From Bhargavaea sp. CC-171006 (GTDB taxonomy: Bacteria > Bacillota > Bacilli > Bacillales_A > Planococcaceae): a stretch of DNA of 64,000 bases. Numbering within the stretch: the stretch's first letter is position 1; every line of letters begins with the position of its first letter. The stretch is from positions 62,001-126,000 of the forward strand of contig NZ_QUZH01000004.1 of the NCBI RefSeq assembly GCF_009761675.1, read 5' to 3'. Both the position numbers and the translations under genes were made by a program. The notes under the pieces were generated by a model that had not been told where the DNA came from, ran no database searches, and saw only the letters and a program-made list of their open reading frames with translations. Positions 43,570 to 53,346 of the stretch are shown in pieces.

Positions 43570-46500
43570 TTACTTTTTATACACTGGAATATCATAAACG
43601 AAATCAGGCTTATCCAATTTGTCATAGTACCCTTGGTATGACCTAATTTGTTTAGCTGCCCAGCCTATATCCGTGGCATATTGATGCAATCCCGGATTCT
43701 CCGGATTCCACCTCATCTTGTATAAAGTGTCTTGCTTGTATGTGGGATGGTGTATATACCTGTCAGCAATCCATTTTGCACCTTCGCGAATGGCGATTGA
43801 AGGTGTTGTCCACCCTTCACGATAAGCTTTTTTGGCTCCACTTTCTAGAGGTGATTTATCATAAGCTTCAATCCCGTACATATTATAAACGACTTTTATA
43901 TCTTTTAATTTTGATCGATTACTGTCTGTCACTAACTGGGCTTCTGATTTTGTATCGATTCCAACTTCTACACCCTGGGCAAGATCTGATCGTCCATGGT
44001 TGGTTTCAAGAAGTGAATGAGAAAGCAAATAAATCTCGTTGACACTGTACTTCTTCCCTGCTTCTGCAAAAGCATCTCCTTGATTAGTTAATGTACCCTT
44101 ACTTTCTAAAAATTGATTTAGCTCTTTGCCACTTACTCCTAAACTACGAGATAGTTTAACAAATTCGAAGTTATTGGCATTAGATGGGTTTATGGCCATT
44201 TCAACATCCATCTTCGGAGCATTTCTCCAAACTGGGTAAACCGCCAATTGGTACCACCCATTTTTTTCAGTAATTATTTTTAAAGGATCAGTTGTAGTCA
44301 AGTTCCCAAATAGGTGACTATCAAAGCTTCCGTTCTGAAAATATTGCGCATTAACATTAGCAACGGATGTGTGTAAATAAGCATCCGCTCCATTATATTT
44401 TACCTTATACCACTTAGTAGAATTACTTACGGATTGTCCCGATACTATCTCACTATACTCTAATTGATTGCCTTTCGATAAACTCGTAATCACATTGTTA
44501 CTCTCGACAAAAGGTTTACTTCTAAGGTTTGTGCTGTTAGATAGAACTTCTACGTTTATTTTAGCGGTTTTAGCATTCTCTTCAACAAGACTACTGTGAA
44601 CGTATAAATTGCTCATATTATTATATTTGATTCGATACCACTCGGTACTCCCTTTATAAGTGAATCCAGTTATCCCCTTTTCAAGAACATCTATTATTGT
44701 TCCTTGATTTACTTTAGCTTTTATTGCGCTATCAGAAGTGTTGTTTGGATCAGTTCGTAGAGCTACACCATTTGAGTTAATCAAAGTATCTTTATTGACC
44801 GTTAATTGTTCATGGTGAACCCAAGGTGCCAAGTTTCTATACTTATCCGTTTGAGGAGGGGGCGATAGCTTTAATTGACTCTCCAACATTTCGTTTATAG
44901 TAATATTATAATGTGAATAATGTTCCTTATTTTGTTGAGACCATTTTATATTAATTTTAGCAGCCCCTGTAATTTCTTCGTAATAAATTTTTATTACATT
45001 TAAACCTTTTGGTAATGAAATATAGGTATCTATCCTGTGACTTCCTGGTGAATCAATTTTATATACTTCCACATTATTCACCAAAACACGTATTTTATCA
45101 TCTACTAGTCCAGTAAGATGATACACAGCTTCATCGGTCTGGAAAGTTCTCTCGAAAATCCCACTAAAATAATTGTTTGGTATTGTCTTATGAGGTGAAC
45201 CTGATCCCCAATCGAATTCCACAGCTTCAGTATTTTCAACTATAGGTATCCCATTAAACTTGTTATTATTATAAAAGTAAGACGTCCAACCTTCGCCAGC
45301 CTCTTTTGGTGTATAAGTGAAATTAATATTTGGATTTTCATTATATGTTTTATATTTCAATTCAATTTTGTGTTTCCCTTTGTTGAGATAAACCGAAGTT
45401 GAAAGACTTTCTCCCTGTTTCGCATAATCAATTCGTTCACCGTTAATATACAGTTCAAGTTCTCCAATACTTTTACCATCAAACTGATAAATACCACTTT
45501 TTACTTCAATCTCTTTTGAAATCAAAATAGATCTGTTTGTGTTAAAGAAATCTTTATCAATAAAAGCAGAAGATAAGTTATCTACTTCATAAATCCTTCC
45601 ACTTTGGCTAAAGTTTGTATCATCATAGTATTCAACAACCCATTTATCGGAATAACCATAAGGTTTTATATCCAAATTAATTTTTGAAGCACCTGTATAT
45701 TCTTCAAAGACCACCTCTGCTGGCCATATCCCTTCTTTCAAACGGACAATTTCATTAAATACATGTGATCCAGGTTTATTAATGTTAATAAGGTTTTTGT
45801 CACTGACACTAATTTCAACAGTATCATCGGATGAGCCACTTAAAACATAATACCCATCTTTTTTAATTGATATATTCTTCTTGTAAATCGCAGAGAAATT
45901 ATTAACGGGTATATTAGGGGCAGGAGATCCATAACCAAAATTCAAGTTAAGATTGTCATATGCCTTTTTAATTGACGGACCTTTAAAGTCGTTATTAGGG
46001 TAATATTCACCTATCCACTTTCTAGAGGTGTCAATTTCCCTTTGGTTGAATGACAAAAGAGCATTCCCACTATATTCCACAAATCTAATTGTCACTTTAT
46101 GATTTCCAGCGGGTATATAAACTATTTCACTATAATTATGGTGTCCCCTATCGTTGATATCAACAATTTTTTGTGATCCTACGTTTATTTCCAACATATC
46201 GTCGGACTCACCATAAAACTCATAAAAGCCAGCTTCCTTAAAGTTTATATTCTTTGTGTATTCAGCTGAAAAATTATCATTAGGGAACCCCGAAATTTTC
46301 GGACCTCCTTTGCCGAAATTTTGATTCAAGTCGGTATGAGTTAAATACTTAGGTAATCCTTTAAAAGAGGTATTGCTGTAATATGCTCCCAACCATTCAT
46401 CTACTGGCAATAAATCGAATACTAATTTTGCTCCACCCGTATATTCTGTATATGCCAATTCAACTTCAATGTCACCCTTTGGTAATTGAAGAATCTTTTC

Positions 46501-47571
46501 AAATGAATGATTTCCCGCTTTATTTATTGATATAGCGGTTTTACCATTTATCTTTACTTCGATTAAGTCATCTACATTACCGTGAATTTTATAAAATCCG
46601 CCTTTTGAATCGAACGTCTTATAGATCTTAGCCGTAAAGTTGTTGTTCACTACTGCTGTTCCTGGACTTCCGGAGCCCCAATTAAAGTCTAGTTTTTCAC
46701 TTGTTGATAAAGCAGGGAAACCCGATCTATTTAAGTTGTTGTAGAATTCAAATCCCCACTTGGATGCAGGTATAAAATGAATATATAAAGATGCTGCTCC
46801 AGTGTACTCTTTATATATTACTTTTACTTTACGTTTTCCAGGTTTAACTTCAAACGTTTTATTTACGTAATCCCGTCCCCCTTTTTGAAAATCATATATC
46901 TTCTTTCCATCTATGTATACGGTGATTGCATCATCAAATTGACCCGCCAGTCTATAGGTAGACTCTGAGAAATCCATTTCTTTCTCAAACACAGCAGAAA
47001 AGTTGTTAGCATTAATGCCTTTAATCGGTGATCCAGACTTCCAATTATATTTTATTCTGTGATTCTCGTCGTATATCGGTGTACCAATCTGCTCTAAATT
47101 ATTATAGTACTTTATTGACCACCCTTTTACCTTCTCAATAGACACCTTAATTTTCGCGGAGCCGGTATATTCAACATATCGAACTTCAATAAAATTATCT
47201 CCGTTTTTAAAGTCAGTATATGCAGTAAACTTTCGGGATCCTGCACCAGTTTTTTTGAAAATCGATTCCCCATTTACCAAGATATCAATTGCATCATCGA
47301 CTTCACCCTCAAATTTATATACGCCACCGTTTGATTTAATTGTTGATGAAAATTCTGCAGAAAAATTATTAGTGTTTATTTCTGAATTTGGAGAGCCCCC
47401 TCCCCAATCGAAGTTAATTTTTTCAATTTCATGTTTGCTTGGAACGCCTTGAAAAGAAGTGTTGTTAAAATACTTAGCTTGCCAAGTAATTTGTTCAGCA
47501 GCATTAACTGACAATGAACTTGTTAACCATACTCCTAAACATACTAAACTGAACAAGATCACATTCTTCAT
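43570..47571 (-). CDS. Giant secreted glucosaminidase with seven PA14-like repeats and SH3 domains
   Basis: A 1333-residue exported wall protein. After a Sec signal (MKNVILF to VNA-AEQ) come about seven repeats of roughly 120-130 residues (about 25-890) with the pattern W..-YY.N..F.G, F.WG.GSP, NNFSA, DD.I.I.V.G and EYTG.AK. They resemble PA14-type beta-sandwiches; repeat 6 is degenerate. Two SH3-type domains (about 935-1085) with LRTDP and LRSKP follow, then a glucosaminidase domain (about 1110-1330) with the catalytic Glu near residue 1189 in LLETNHG, as in LytD/GH73. It should cut peptidoglycan glycan strands. ATG 47571 is chosen because GGAGG lies 9 nt upstream. Base composition is clearly more AT-rich than flanking genes, suggesting acquisition. 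Confidence 0.88.
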   Translation of the reverse strand: MKNVILFSLVCLGVWLTSSLSVNAAEQITWQAKYFNNTSFQGVPSKHEIEKINFDWGGGSPNSEINTNNFSAEFSSTIKSNGGVYKFEGEVDDAIDILVNGESIFKKTGAGSRKFTAYTDFKNGDNFIEVRYVEYTGSAKIKVSIEKVKGWSIKYYNNLEQIGTPIYDENHRIKYNWKSGSPIKGINANNFSAVFEKEMDFSESTYRLAGQFDDAITVYIDGKKIYDFQKGGRDYVNKTFEVKPGKRKVKVIYKEYTGAASLYIHFIPASKWGFEFYNNLNRSGFPALSTSEKLDFNWGSGSPGTAVVNNNFTAKIYKTFDSKGGFYKIHGNVDDLIEVKINGKTAISINKAGNHSFEKILQLPKGDIEVELAYTEYTGGAKLVFDLLPVDEWLGAYYSNTSFKGLPKYLTHTDLNQNFGKGGPKISGFPNDNFSAEYTKNINFKEAGFYEFYGESDDMLEINVGSQKIVDINDRGHHNYSEIVYIPAGNHKVTIRFVEYSGNALLSFNQREIDTSRKWIGEYYPNNDFKGPSIKKAYDNLNLNFGYGSPAPNIPVNNFSAIYKKNISIKKDGYYVLSGSSDDTVEISVSDKNLININKPGSHVFNEIVRLKEGIWPAEVVFEEYTGASKINLDIKPYGYSDKWVVEYYDDTNFSQSGRIYEVDNLSSAFIDKDFFNTNRSILISKEIEVKSGIYQFDGKSIGELELYINGERIDYAKQGESLSTSVYLNKGKHKIELKYKTYNENPNINFTYTPKEAGEGWTSYFYNNNKFNGIPIVENTEAVEFDWGSGSPHKTIPNNYFSGIFERTFQTDEAVYHLTGLVDDKIRVLVNNVEVYKIDSPGSHRIDTYISLPKGLNVIKIYYEEITGAAKINIKWSQQNKEHYSHYNITINEMLESQLKLSPPPQTDKYRNLAPWVHHEQLTVNKDTLINSNGVALRTDPNNTSDSAIKAKVNQGTIIDVLEKGITGFTYKGSTEWYRIKYNNMSNLYVHSSLVEENAKTAKINVEVLSNSTNLRSKPFVESNNVITSLSKGNQLEYSEIVSGQSVSNSTKWYKVKYNGADAYLHTSVANVNAQYFQNGSFDSHLFGNLTTTDPLKIITEKNGWYQLAVYPVWRNAPKMDVEMAINPSNANNFEFVKLSRSLGVSGKELNQFLESKGTLTNQGDAFAEAGKKYSVNEIYLLSHSLLETNHGRSDLAQGVEVGIDTKSEAQLVTDSNRSKLKDIKVVYNMYGIEAYDKSPLESGAKKAYREGWTTPSIAIREGAKWIADRYIHHPTYKQDTLYKMRWNPENPGLHQYATDIGWAAKQIRSYQGYYDKLDKPDFVYDIPVYKK

Positions 47572-47738
47572 CTTCATTAACCTCCGGAATAATAAGATAA
47601 GGTTATTATATAACATTTAAGTTATCTTTTTAGTTTATCCTTAAAATTTCCTGTAATCTTTGCCGAAAATTTATGTTAAACTAATGTATTGCTAATGTAT
47701 TACCTATAAGACGACTATTTGCAAAAGGAGTTAGCCAA

Positions 47739-50102
47739 GTGTTGATATATAATAAAAATTTCGAGTTCGTTGTAGAGAATGATGAAATCTTCAAATTCTT
47801 TTATACATTCAACTTTAAAACTGTCACTGCCGAATTGTCGAAGAGTAATATTAATGATGATCCTATTATAATTGACCTTCCAGAAAATGTTGAACCCGAT
47901 CAAATTGTTGCACATATACCCTTAGATGAGCGGTCCTACCTTGCAGTTTATATTTATGATCAATCCTTGAGAATTCAAAGAGAAGCCTTAAAAGAAAATC
48001 ACAGATCTTCTTTATTTCCAAAACATATTGAAAACCTAGAGGAAGAAATCACCGTGATTGAATTGAGTGATAGTATTCTTGGGATTAAAGATATCAATGG
48101 TCGAATAGTGAAAGTTTTCTCAGAACTCCTTAATCCGTATAAGATTGAAGAAATTGTCCCTTTCGAGACTTCTCTTGAGAATAAAGAAATAATCTATATG
48201 CCTATTTCGTATATTAGTTGCGATAGATACAATTTGATTGTTTACTATGATTTATATAGACGTGAGCTGAAATTTAAGAAAGTTATAATTGATATCGAGC
48301 AGGACCTTATAGATATTAACTTTAGGTTTAGTGGAATTAATAATATTCAACTTTATTATGGAGAAGACAGTTCAACGTTTAATTTTACTAATAAAAAAAG
48401 AGGGAAGATAGGAAGGATTTTTGAAAACAGCGATTTAAGCTTGCTCCCAAAAGAAACAATTTTATCTATGTTTAAAGTGAACGGACAAAAATACTTTATT
48501 CATAGAAAATCTGATTACTTATTATTAACACGTAATCGTCCTTTCTACGTTTTGGGTCATGGTGTTAGAATGCACAGTTTTAACACTAAGAATAATATAA
48601 TTCTCGCGGGAAGATTTACTCATTACGCTAAATATGCAAATGATAAATTTAACATTATATACCTGAACAATATTAATCACCCGATTGCTACCGTAAAACG
48701 TCTTTTTCCCAAGATACCACTATTAAGAAGACTTGTTTTTATTAAAATTCCTAAAAATAAGCTTAAAATTAATGATCAAATCCACAATAGTCTATACGTT
48801 GGTAATGCCGACTTTATTGTTCATAATCTAAAAAGAAAGTATAACGATAAAAAAGTTAAAACACTTAGTATGAATATCGACAATGAAGAAGTAGTTATCT
48901 TAAGAACAACATTAGGTGGAAACTTAGCGATTACACGAATTCCATACACTCCTGAATATTCCAAAGTAAACCGTTTGAAAATTACGATTGCTAAGCTAGC
49001 CAGCAAGTTGTTTAAGACTAAGAAAAAGACAAATTTGTATTTCGAGAAAAAATCAAATAAAGCAGACGAATCAGGTTTCCGCATCTTTGAAAAAGTAATG
49101 CGCGAGCCCGCTGTTAATAGCTATAATTATTTCATTTTAGATTCAAGTCACCCTGACTTTCCAAAACTAAAAGAAAAATACGGTAAATGGTTAATCGCAA
49201 AGTATAGTTTTAAACACTATCTCGAAATTTTTCGTGCCGATTATTTAATTTCAAGTGAGTTAGCAAATCATCTATTAAATGACCGATTGTATATTGATTC
49301 AATAAGAAAACGAATAATGGACATTCCTCTTGTATTTCTTCAACACGGTATCATGTTCGCTAAACCTGTTGATAATCCAATGGCATACGGTTTTCACAAG
49401 GATAAAAACCCATATAATATATATAAGTCTGTTATTAGTTCAGATTTAGAAGCAGAGCAGTTTTATAAAATGGCGTATTCTCCAAAAGACTTACTGAAAA
49501 CTGGATTAGCCACGTTTGATTATGCAACTCTTCAACAAAACGCTAATAAAATCGCATACATGCCAACGTATCGTTATTGGGAAGAAGGTTTAATTTACAA
49601 AGGACAAATTCATAACACTTCTTACTACAAATCAATAATTGAGGTTATTAAAGCATTTGAATCTGCTAATTTACTTGATCGCCTATTAATAGTACCCCAC
49701 AATAAATTTTCTGAGTTCATATTTGAAAACATGCCTGAGTATTCGACCATTATATCCACTAACCCTTCAGAGGCACTAAAGGAGTCAGTAATTTTTATTA
49801 CTGATTACTCATCTGCAATTTATGATGCAATCATGAGGGGCGCCTATCCAATTTTCCATTGGCAAGAGAAAGAATATCTGATAGATAACTACAAAGCAAT
49901 CCCTCCAGTGAATGAGGAAAATGCTCCAGGACCAATATCAAGAAATCCTCAGGAATTAGTAGGCTTGGCTAAGCATGCAATTAGTGTAAACTACAAGTTA
50001 GAACCAGAATACAAAGAGAAATACATGAAAATAAACGAATTTAATGACAGAAGAAACAGTGATAGAATTATTGATTTCTTAAGATCAGATAATATCATCT
50101 GA
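47739..50102 (+). CDS. CDP-glycerol glycerophosphotransferase-like protein (TagB/TagF family)
   Basis: A 787-residue protein whose C-terminal 350 residues match teichoic acid glycerol-phosphate transferases: FLQHGIMF near 531, the MPTYRYW motif near 607 and the active-site-like ITDYSSAIYDA near 686. The N-terminal 430 residues show no recognised domain. These enzymes work at the inner membrane face, moving glycerol or ribitol phosphate from CDP-alditols to wall polymer chains. The GTG start follows AAGGAG by 8 nt. Codon use and composition are AT-rich like the divergent autolysin and the mnaA gene. The short divergent region holds a CTAATGTATT direct repeat. Exact donor and acceptor are unknown. 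Confidence 0.85.
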   Translation: MLIYNKNFEFVVENDEIFKFFYTFNFKTVTAELSKSNINDDPIIIDLPENVEPDQIVAHIPLDERSYLAVYIYDQSLRIQREALKENHRSSLFPKHIENLEEEITVIELSDSILGIKDINGRIVKVFSELLNPYKIEEIVPFETSLENKEIIYMPISYISCDRYNLIVYYDLYRRELKFKKVIIDIEQDLIDINFRFSGINNIQLYYGEDSSTFNFTNKKRGKIGRIFENSDLSLLPKETILSMFKVNGQKYFIHRKSDYLLLTRNRPFYVLGHGVRMHSFNTKNNIILAGRFTHYAKYANDKFNIIYLNNINHPIATVKRLFPKIPLLRRLVFIKIPKNKLKINDQIHNSLYVGNADFIVHNLKRKYNDKKVKTLSMNIDNEEVVILRTTLGGNLAITRIPYTPEYSKVNRLKITIAKLASKLFKTKKKTNLYFEKKSNKADESGFRIFEKVMREPAVNSYNYFILDSSHPDFPKLKEKYGKWLIAKYSFKHYLEIFRADYLISSELANHLLNDRLYIDSIRKRIMDIPLVFLQHGIMFAKPVDNPMAYGFHKDKNPYNIYKSVISSDLEAEQFYKMAYSPKDLLKTGLATFDYATLQQNANKIAYMPTYRYWEEGLIYKGQIHNTSYYKSIIEVIKAFESANLLDRLLIVPHNKFSEFIFENMPEYSTIISTNPSEALKESVIFITDYSSAIYDAIMRGAYPIFHWQEKEYLIDNYKAIPPVNEENAPGPISRNPQELVGLAKHAISVNYKLEPEYKEKYMKINEFNDRRNSDRIIDFLRSDNII

Positions 50103-50130
50103 TCTTAAGATATAATTAATCAAATAAAAA

Positions 50131-50171
50131 ACAGATGGTGGGAAAATAATTTCCCCACCATCTGTTTTTTT
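50131..50171. terminator. Bidirectional terminator between the TagF-like gene and mnaA
   Basis: ACAGATGGTGGG (50131-50142) pairs with CCCACCATCTGT (50154-50165), flanked by TTTTTTTT on one side and AAAAAA on the other. Confidence 0.9.
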
Positions 50172-50175
50172 TATT

Positions 50176-51276
50176 TTACAGCTCTTTTTCCAATATATCC
50201 GCTATCCGCTTACTTGCATGGCCATCACCATATGGATTACTTGCATGGCTCATCTTTTCATATTCAAGTTTATTATCCAGCAATAGCTTGAAGTTTTCAT
50301 AAATGTTTTCTTCACTTGTTCCTACCAATTTTAATGTACCTGCTTTTACGCCTTCTGGACGTTCCGTTGTGTCTCGCATTACTAAAACCGGTTTCCCTAA
50401 GCTTGGAGCTTCTTCTTGAATGCCTCCGCTATCAGTAAGAATTAAATACGATCTTGCTAGGGCATTATGAAAATCTATTACCTCTAAAGGTTCGATTATT
50501 CGAACACGGTCGGTATCCCCGAGAATGTCATTAGCTGCTTCCCTCACGACAGGGTTCATATGAATTGGGTAGATAGCCTTGATGTCAGGATACTCATCGA
50601 TAATTCTCCTAATTGCTCTAAACATGTTCCTCATAGGTTGTCCGATATTTTCGCGACGATGCGCAGTTATCATAATAAGCTTGCTATCCGAAGCCCAGTC
50701 TAAATGTTCATGTGAATATTCTTCAGTAACTGTTGTTTTCAAGGCATCAATAGCAGTATTTCCAGTTATATGAACTATTTCCGGACGTTTTCCCTCATGA
50801 ATTAAGTTTTGTTTAGACATTTCAGTTGGAGCAAAGTGGTATTGTGCTATTAAGCCCACCGCTTGTCGGTTGAATTCTTCTGGATAAGGTGAATAGATAT
50901 TATACGTCCTTAAGCCAGCCTCCACATGCCCTATTGGAATTCTTAAATAATAACTAGCTAAAGATGCTACAAAAGTTGTGCTTGTATCACCATGAACAAG
51001 TACTACATCAGGTTTTTCCTTTTCTAAGACCGCCTTCATTTTTTCTAAAATATTTACTGTTACATCAAAAAGTGTTTGTCTATCTTTCATAATTGATAGG
51101 TCGTAATCCGGGACCACATCAAAAGCTTTTAATACTTGATCTAACATTTCTCTGTGCTGGCCGGTTACACAAACAATAGTTTCTAATTTCTCACGTTCCT
51201 TTAGTTCTTTTACTAATGGACACATTTTTATAGCCTCGGGACGGGTTCCAAAAACCAATAGAACTTTTTTCTTCAT
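50176..51276 (-). CDS. mnaA: UDP-N-acetylglucosamine 2-epimerase (non-hydrolysing)
   Basis: Interconverts UDP-GlcNAc and UDP-ManNAc, supplying ManNAc for the teichoic acid linkage unit or other surface polymers. The 366-residue protein has FGTRPEAIKM at 10-19, GQHREMLD, HGDTSTT, GHVEAGLRT, EEFNRQ, TAHRREN and DSGGIQEEAP, all hallmarks of WecB/MnaA. It is the third AT-rich gene of the island and is convergent with the TagF-like gene. The assignment is firm; the polymer it serves is inferred. Confidence 0.96.
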   Translation of the reverse strand: MKKKVLLVFGTRPEAIKMCPLVKELKEREKLETIVCVTGQHREMLDQVLKAFDVVPDYDLSIMKDRQTLFDVTVNILEKMKAVLEKEKPDVVLVHGDTSTTFVASLASYYLRIPIGHVEAGLRTYNIYSPYPEEFNRQAVGLIAQYHFAPTEMSKQNLIHEGKRPEIVHITGNTAIDALKTTVTEEYSHEHLDWASDSKLIMITAHRRENIGQPMRNMFRAIRRIIDEYPDIKAIYPIHMNPVVREAANDILGDTDRVRIIEPLEVIDFHNALARSYLILTDSGGIQEEAPSLGKPVLVMRDTTERPEGVKAGTLKLVGTSEENIYENFKLLLDNKLEYEKMSHASNPYGDGHASKRIADILEKEL

Positions 51277-51503
51277 ATACTCATTCCACGACCTTTCATT
51301 TCAACTCTAAAGTATATTCAGCATTCTTCCCAAGAATATTATCAAGAATAACCCTTAAAGTCTAACCAATTCATTTTCCCCTTCCTTATTAATGTTACTA
51401 ATAAAGTTCAAACATAAATTTCTCCTCTTTACATAAGTAGTTCGCGCTGTAAACTTGCAAAAAACATAGATATGTATTTAGTTGATCTTAATGAATTGAA
51501 AAA

Positions 51504-51529
51504 CCTGACCATCTGTTGAAGTGGTCAGG
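51504..51529 (-). terminator. Terminator of the patatin-like gene
   Basis: CCTGACCA (51504-51511) with TGGTCAGG (51522-51529). On the minus strand it is followed by TTTTTCAATT. The rest of 51277-51503 is AT-rich with no gene seen. Confidence 0.8.
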
Positions 51530-51542
51530 CTCAGTTTGAGGC

Positions 51543-52463
51543 TTACACTACTCGGACAGATGCCCGTCCCGGAGTGGATACGTGCCGCCATGTCTTGAGG
51601 AACAGACGTGTCCTGTCCCGCCCCCTCTCCATGAGTGCTTCCATCTGTTTCCGGTCCATATCAAAGTCGGTCGCCTTCACATCATCCATCGGGATGAAAA
51701 CGACATCGCGGGCATGTTCCCTCGAAATGTAACGTTCATCATGGGCATTCTTCATCGTCGAGAACAGCGCCTCAAACAGGTCCAGCGCATTATGGATCTG
51801 ATGCGGACGCCTCTCTTCCTGACTGCGACTCAGTTTCAGCCCAATCACCGGACGTTCCCGCTTTCCTTTTTCATCATCGAAAATCCACATCGGGAAATTG
51901 CTCAGGACCCCTCCGTCGACGACAATCGCCTCGCCTCCCGAAGTGAACAGCCGGACCGGTTCGAAGAAGTAGGGAATCCCGCAACTCATTCTCAAAGCAC
52001 GGGCTACCGGGAACGTATCCGCCGGAATGCCGTACTTTTCCAGATCGTCAGGGAGTACGAGCATCTTGCCATTCGTCAGGTCGGACGCGACCAGCTTAAG
52101 CCTGCCCGGCTCCAAGTCGCCGAATGTATACACCTGCTTTTCCAGCAGGCGGTCAGTAAACCAGTCCTCGAGTGCTTTCCCCTGATAAAGCCCCATCCGC
52201 CAATACAGGTTCAGCCACTTCATGAAGCGCGTAGGCACTAGTGAAGTACGCCGGTCCAGCAATTCGCTGAAATCCTGTTCAGCAAGCAGATCCGCAATTT
52301 CCCTTGATGTAAACCCTGCCGCGATGAACGCAGCAAGGATTGATCCCGCGCTTGTGCCCGCAATCCTTCTGAATGTCAGCCCTTGCTTCTCCAGTTCCTC
52401 ATAAGCCCCGACAAGCGCGAGCCCCTTTAGCCCGCCTCCCGAGAACACACCGTCCACCCTCAT
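51543..52463 (-). CDS. Patatin-like phospholipase
   Basis: A cytosolic serine lipid hydrolase of 306 residues. The oxyanion loop is FSGGGLKG at 7-14, the nucleophile is in GTSAGS near 36-41, and the catalytic Asp is in VVDGGVLSNFP near 182. The Ser-Asp dyad is intact. Patatins hydrolyse acyl esters of phospholipids. It returns to the GC-rich composition of the bulk genome, marking the right edge of the island. GGGAGAAATG-type spacing with a GGGCGGGAG site precedes the ATG. Confidence 0.88.
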   Translation of the reverse strand: MRVDGVFSGGGLKGLALVGAYEELEKQGLTFRRIAGTSAGSILAAFIAAGFTSREIADLLAEQDFSELLDRRTSLVPTRFMKWLNLYWRMGLYQGKALEDWFTDRLLEKQVYTFGDLEPGRLKLVASDLTNGKMLVLPDDLEKYGIPADTFPVARALRMSCGIPYFFEPVRLFTSGGEAIVVDGGVLSNFPMWIFDDEKGKRERPVIGLKLSRSQEERRPHQIHNALDLFEALFSTMKNAHDERYISREHARDVVFIPMDDVKATDFDMDRKQMEALMERGRDRTRLFLKTWRHVSTPGRASVRVV

Positions 52464-52604
52464 TTCTCCCGCCCCTTTCCCGGAAGTCTTTCTTATAAGG
52501 TAAGTATGCGGAGGCAGGATTAGAACCGAACCGGAAATCGCCTTGCATGCAGACGAAGAAGAAGATAGATTGAAAACAGGACAAATAAAAAGAGGGATGA
52601 ACCA

Positions 52605-53081
52605 ATGAAAATCCGTGAAATCGTGAAAAAAGACAATCCGGCCATCGAGAAAATCATCAAGCGCTCGCTGGAGTCATTCGGACTGGATATTCCGGGCACA
52701 GCCTATTTTGATCCGCAACTGGCCAGTTTGTCAGCCTACTATCAGGAGTTGCCGAATTCGAAGTATTGGGTGATAACAGATGAACACGGTGTGGTAATGG
52801 GCGGTGTCGGTATTGCGCCTTTCGGGAAGCATGCAGGCGTCTGTGAGCTTCAGAAGTTGTATATCATGTCGGAAGCCCAGGGACAGGGACTGTCAAAGCA
52901 ACTGATGGAAACCGCACTCCGCTTTGCAATGGAGCATTATTCCCATTGCTATCTGGAAACAATGGAAAAACTCCAAGTGGCCAACAGGCTCTATGAACGG
53001 CTCGGCTTCAGGAAACTGGACAGGCCGCTGGACGGCTCCGAGCATGGGACGATGGATACCTGGTATATTAAAGAACTATAA
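52605..53081 (+). CDS. GNAT family N-acetyltransferase
   Basis: A 158-residue acetyl-CoA-dependent transferase. The beta4 strand and acetyl-CoA loop read CELQKLYIMSEAQGQGLSKQ (about 84-103), the Q/RxxGxG/A motif of the family, followed by a YERLGFRK C-terminal motif. The acceptor substrate is unknown. It is monocistronic with its own terminator. An AGAGGGATGA stretch precedes the ATG. Confidence 0.88.
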   Translation: MKIREIVKKDNPAIEKIIKRSLESFGLDIPGTAYFDPQLASLSAYYQELPNSKYWVITDEHGVVMGGVGIAPFGKHAGVCELQKLYIMSEAQGQGLSKQLMETALRFAMEHYSHCYLETMEKLQVANRLYERLGFRKLDRPLDGSEHGTMDTWYIKEL

Positions 53082-53120
53082 AAAGAGGTTGCACAGGATG
53101 TTATCTGTGCAACCTCTTTT
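53081..53120 (+). terminator. Terminator of the GNAT gene
   Basis: Perfect 16-bp stem AAAAGAGGTTGCACAG (53081-53096) with CTGTGCAACCTCTTTT (53105-53120), ending TTTTTATATC. It begins right at the stop codon. Confidence 0.9.
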
Positions 53121-53346
53121 TATATCACGATCTTGATTGGCATACCTATCAACAATCCCTTTAGCGCCCAAACTGCTTAGAAAACTCAGCACCCTAAATG
53201 TTTTAGCACCCTTGGATAATCGAACGTCACACTACCGAGCTACCCCATTTTGTTGGTTAAATTTCTCTAAGTTGCGGAAGAGGTTTATTTTCTCGTCTGA
53301 AAGCTCATCATCCAATTATGGATCACACTACTTAGGAGAGTTGATC

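Noticed and set aside
43105-51530. Prophage or integrative element
   Set aside because: No integrase, transposase, phage structural gene, tRNA gene or attachment-like repeats were seen.
53137-53346. Extended N-terminus of the second TagF-like protein
   Set aside because: No ribosome binding site upstream and the region directly follows the GNAT terminator; ATG 53347 has TAGGAGAG.
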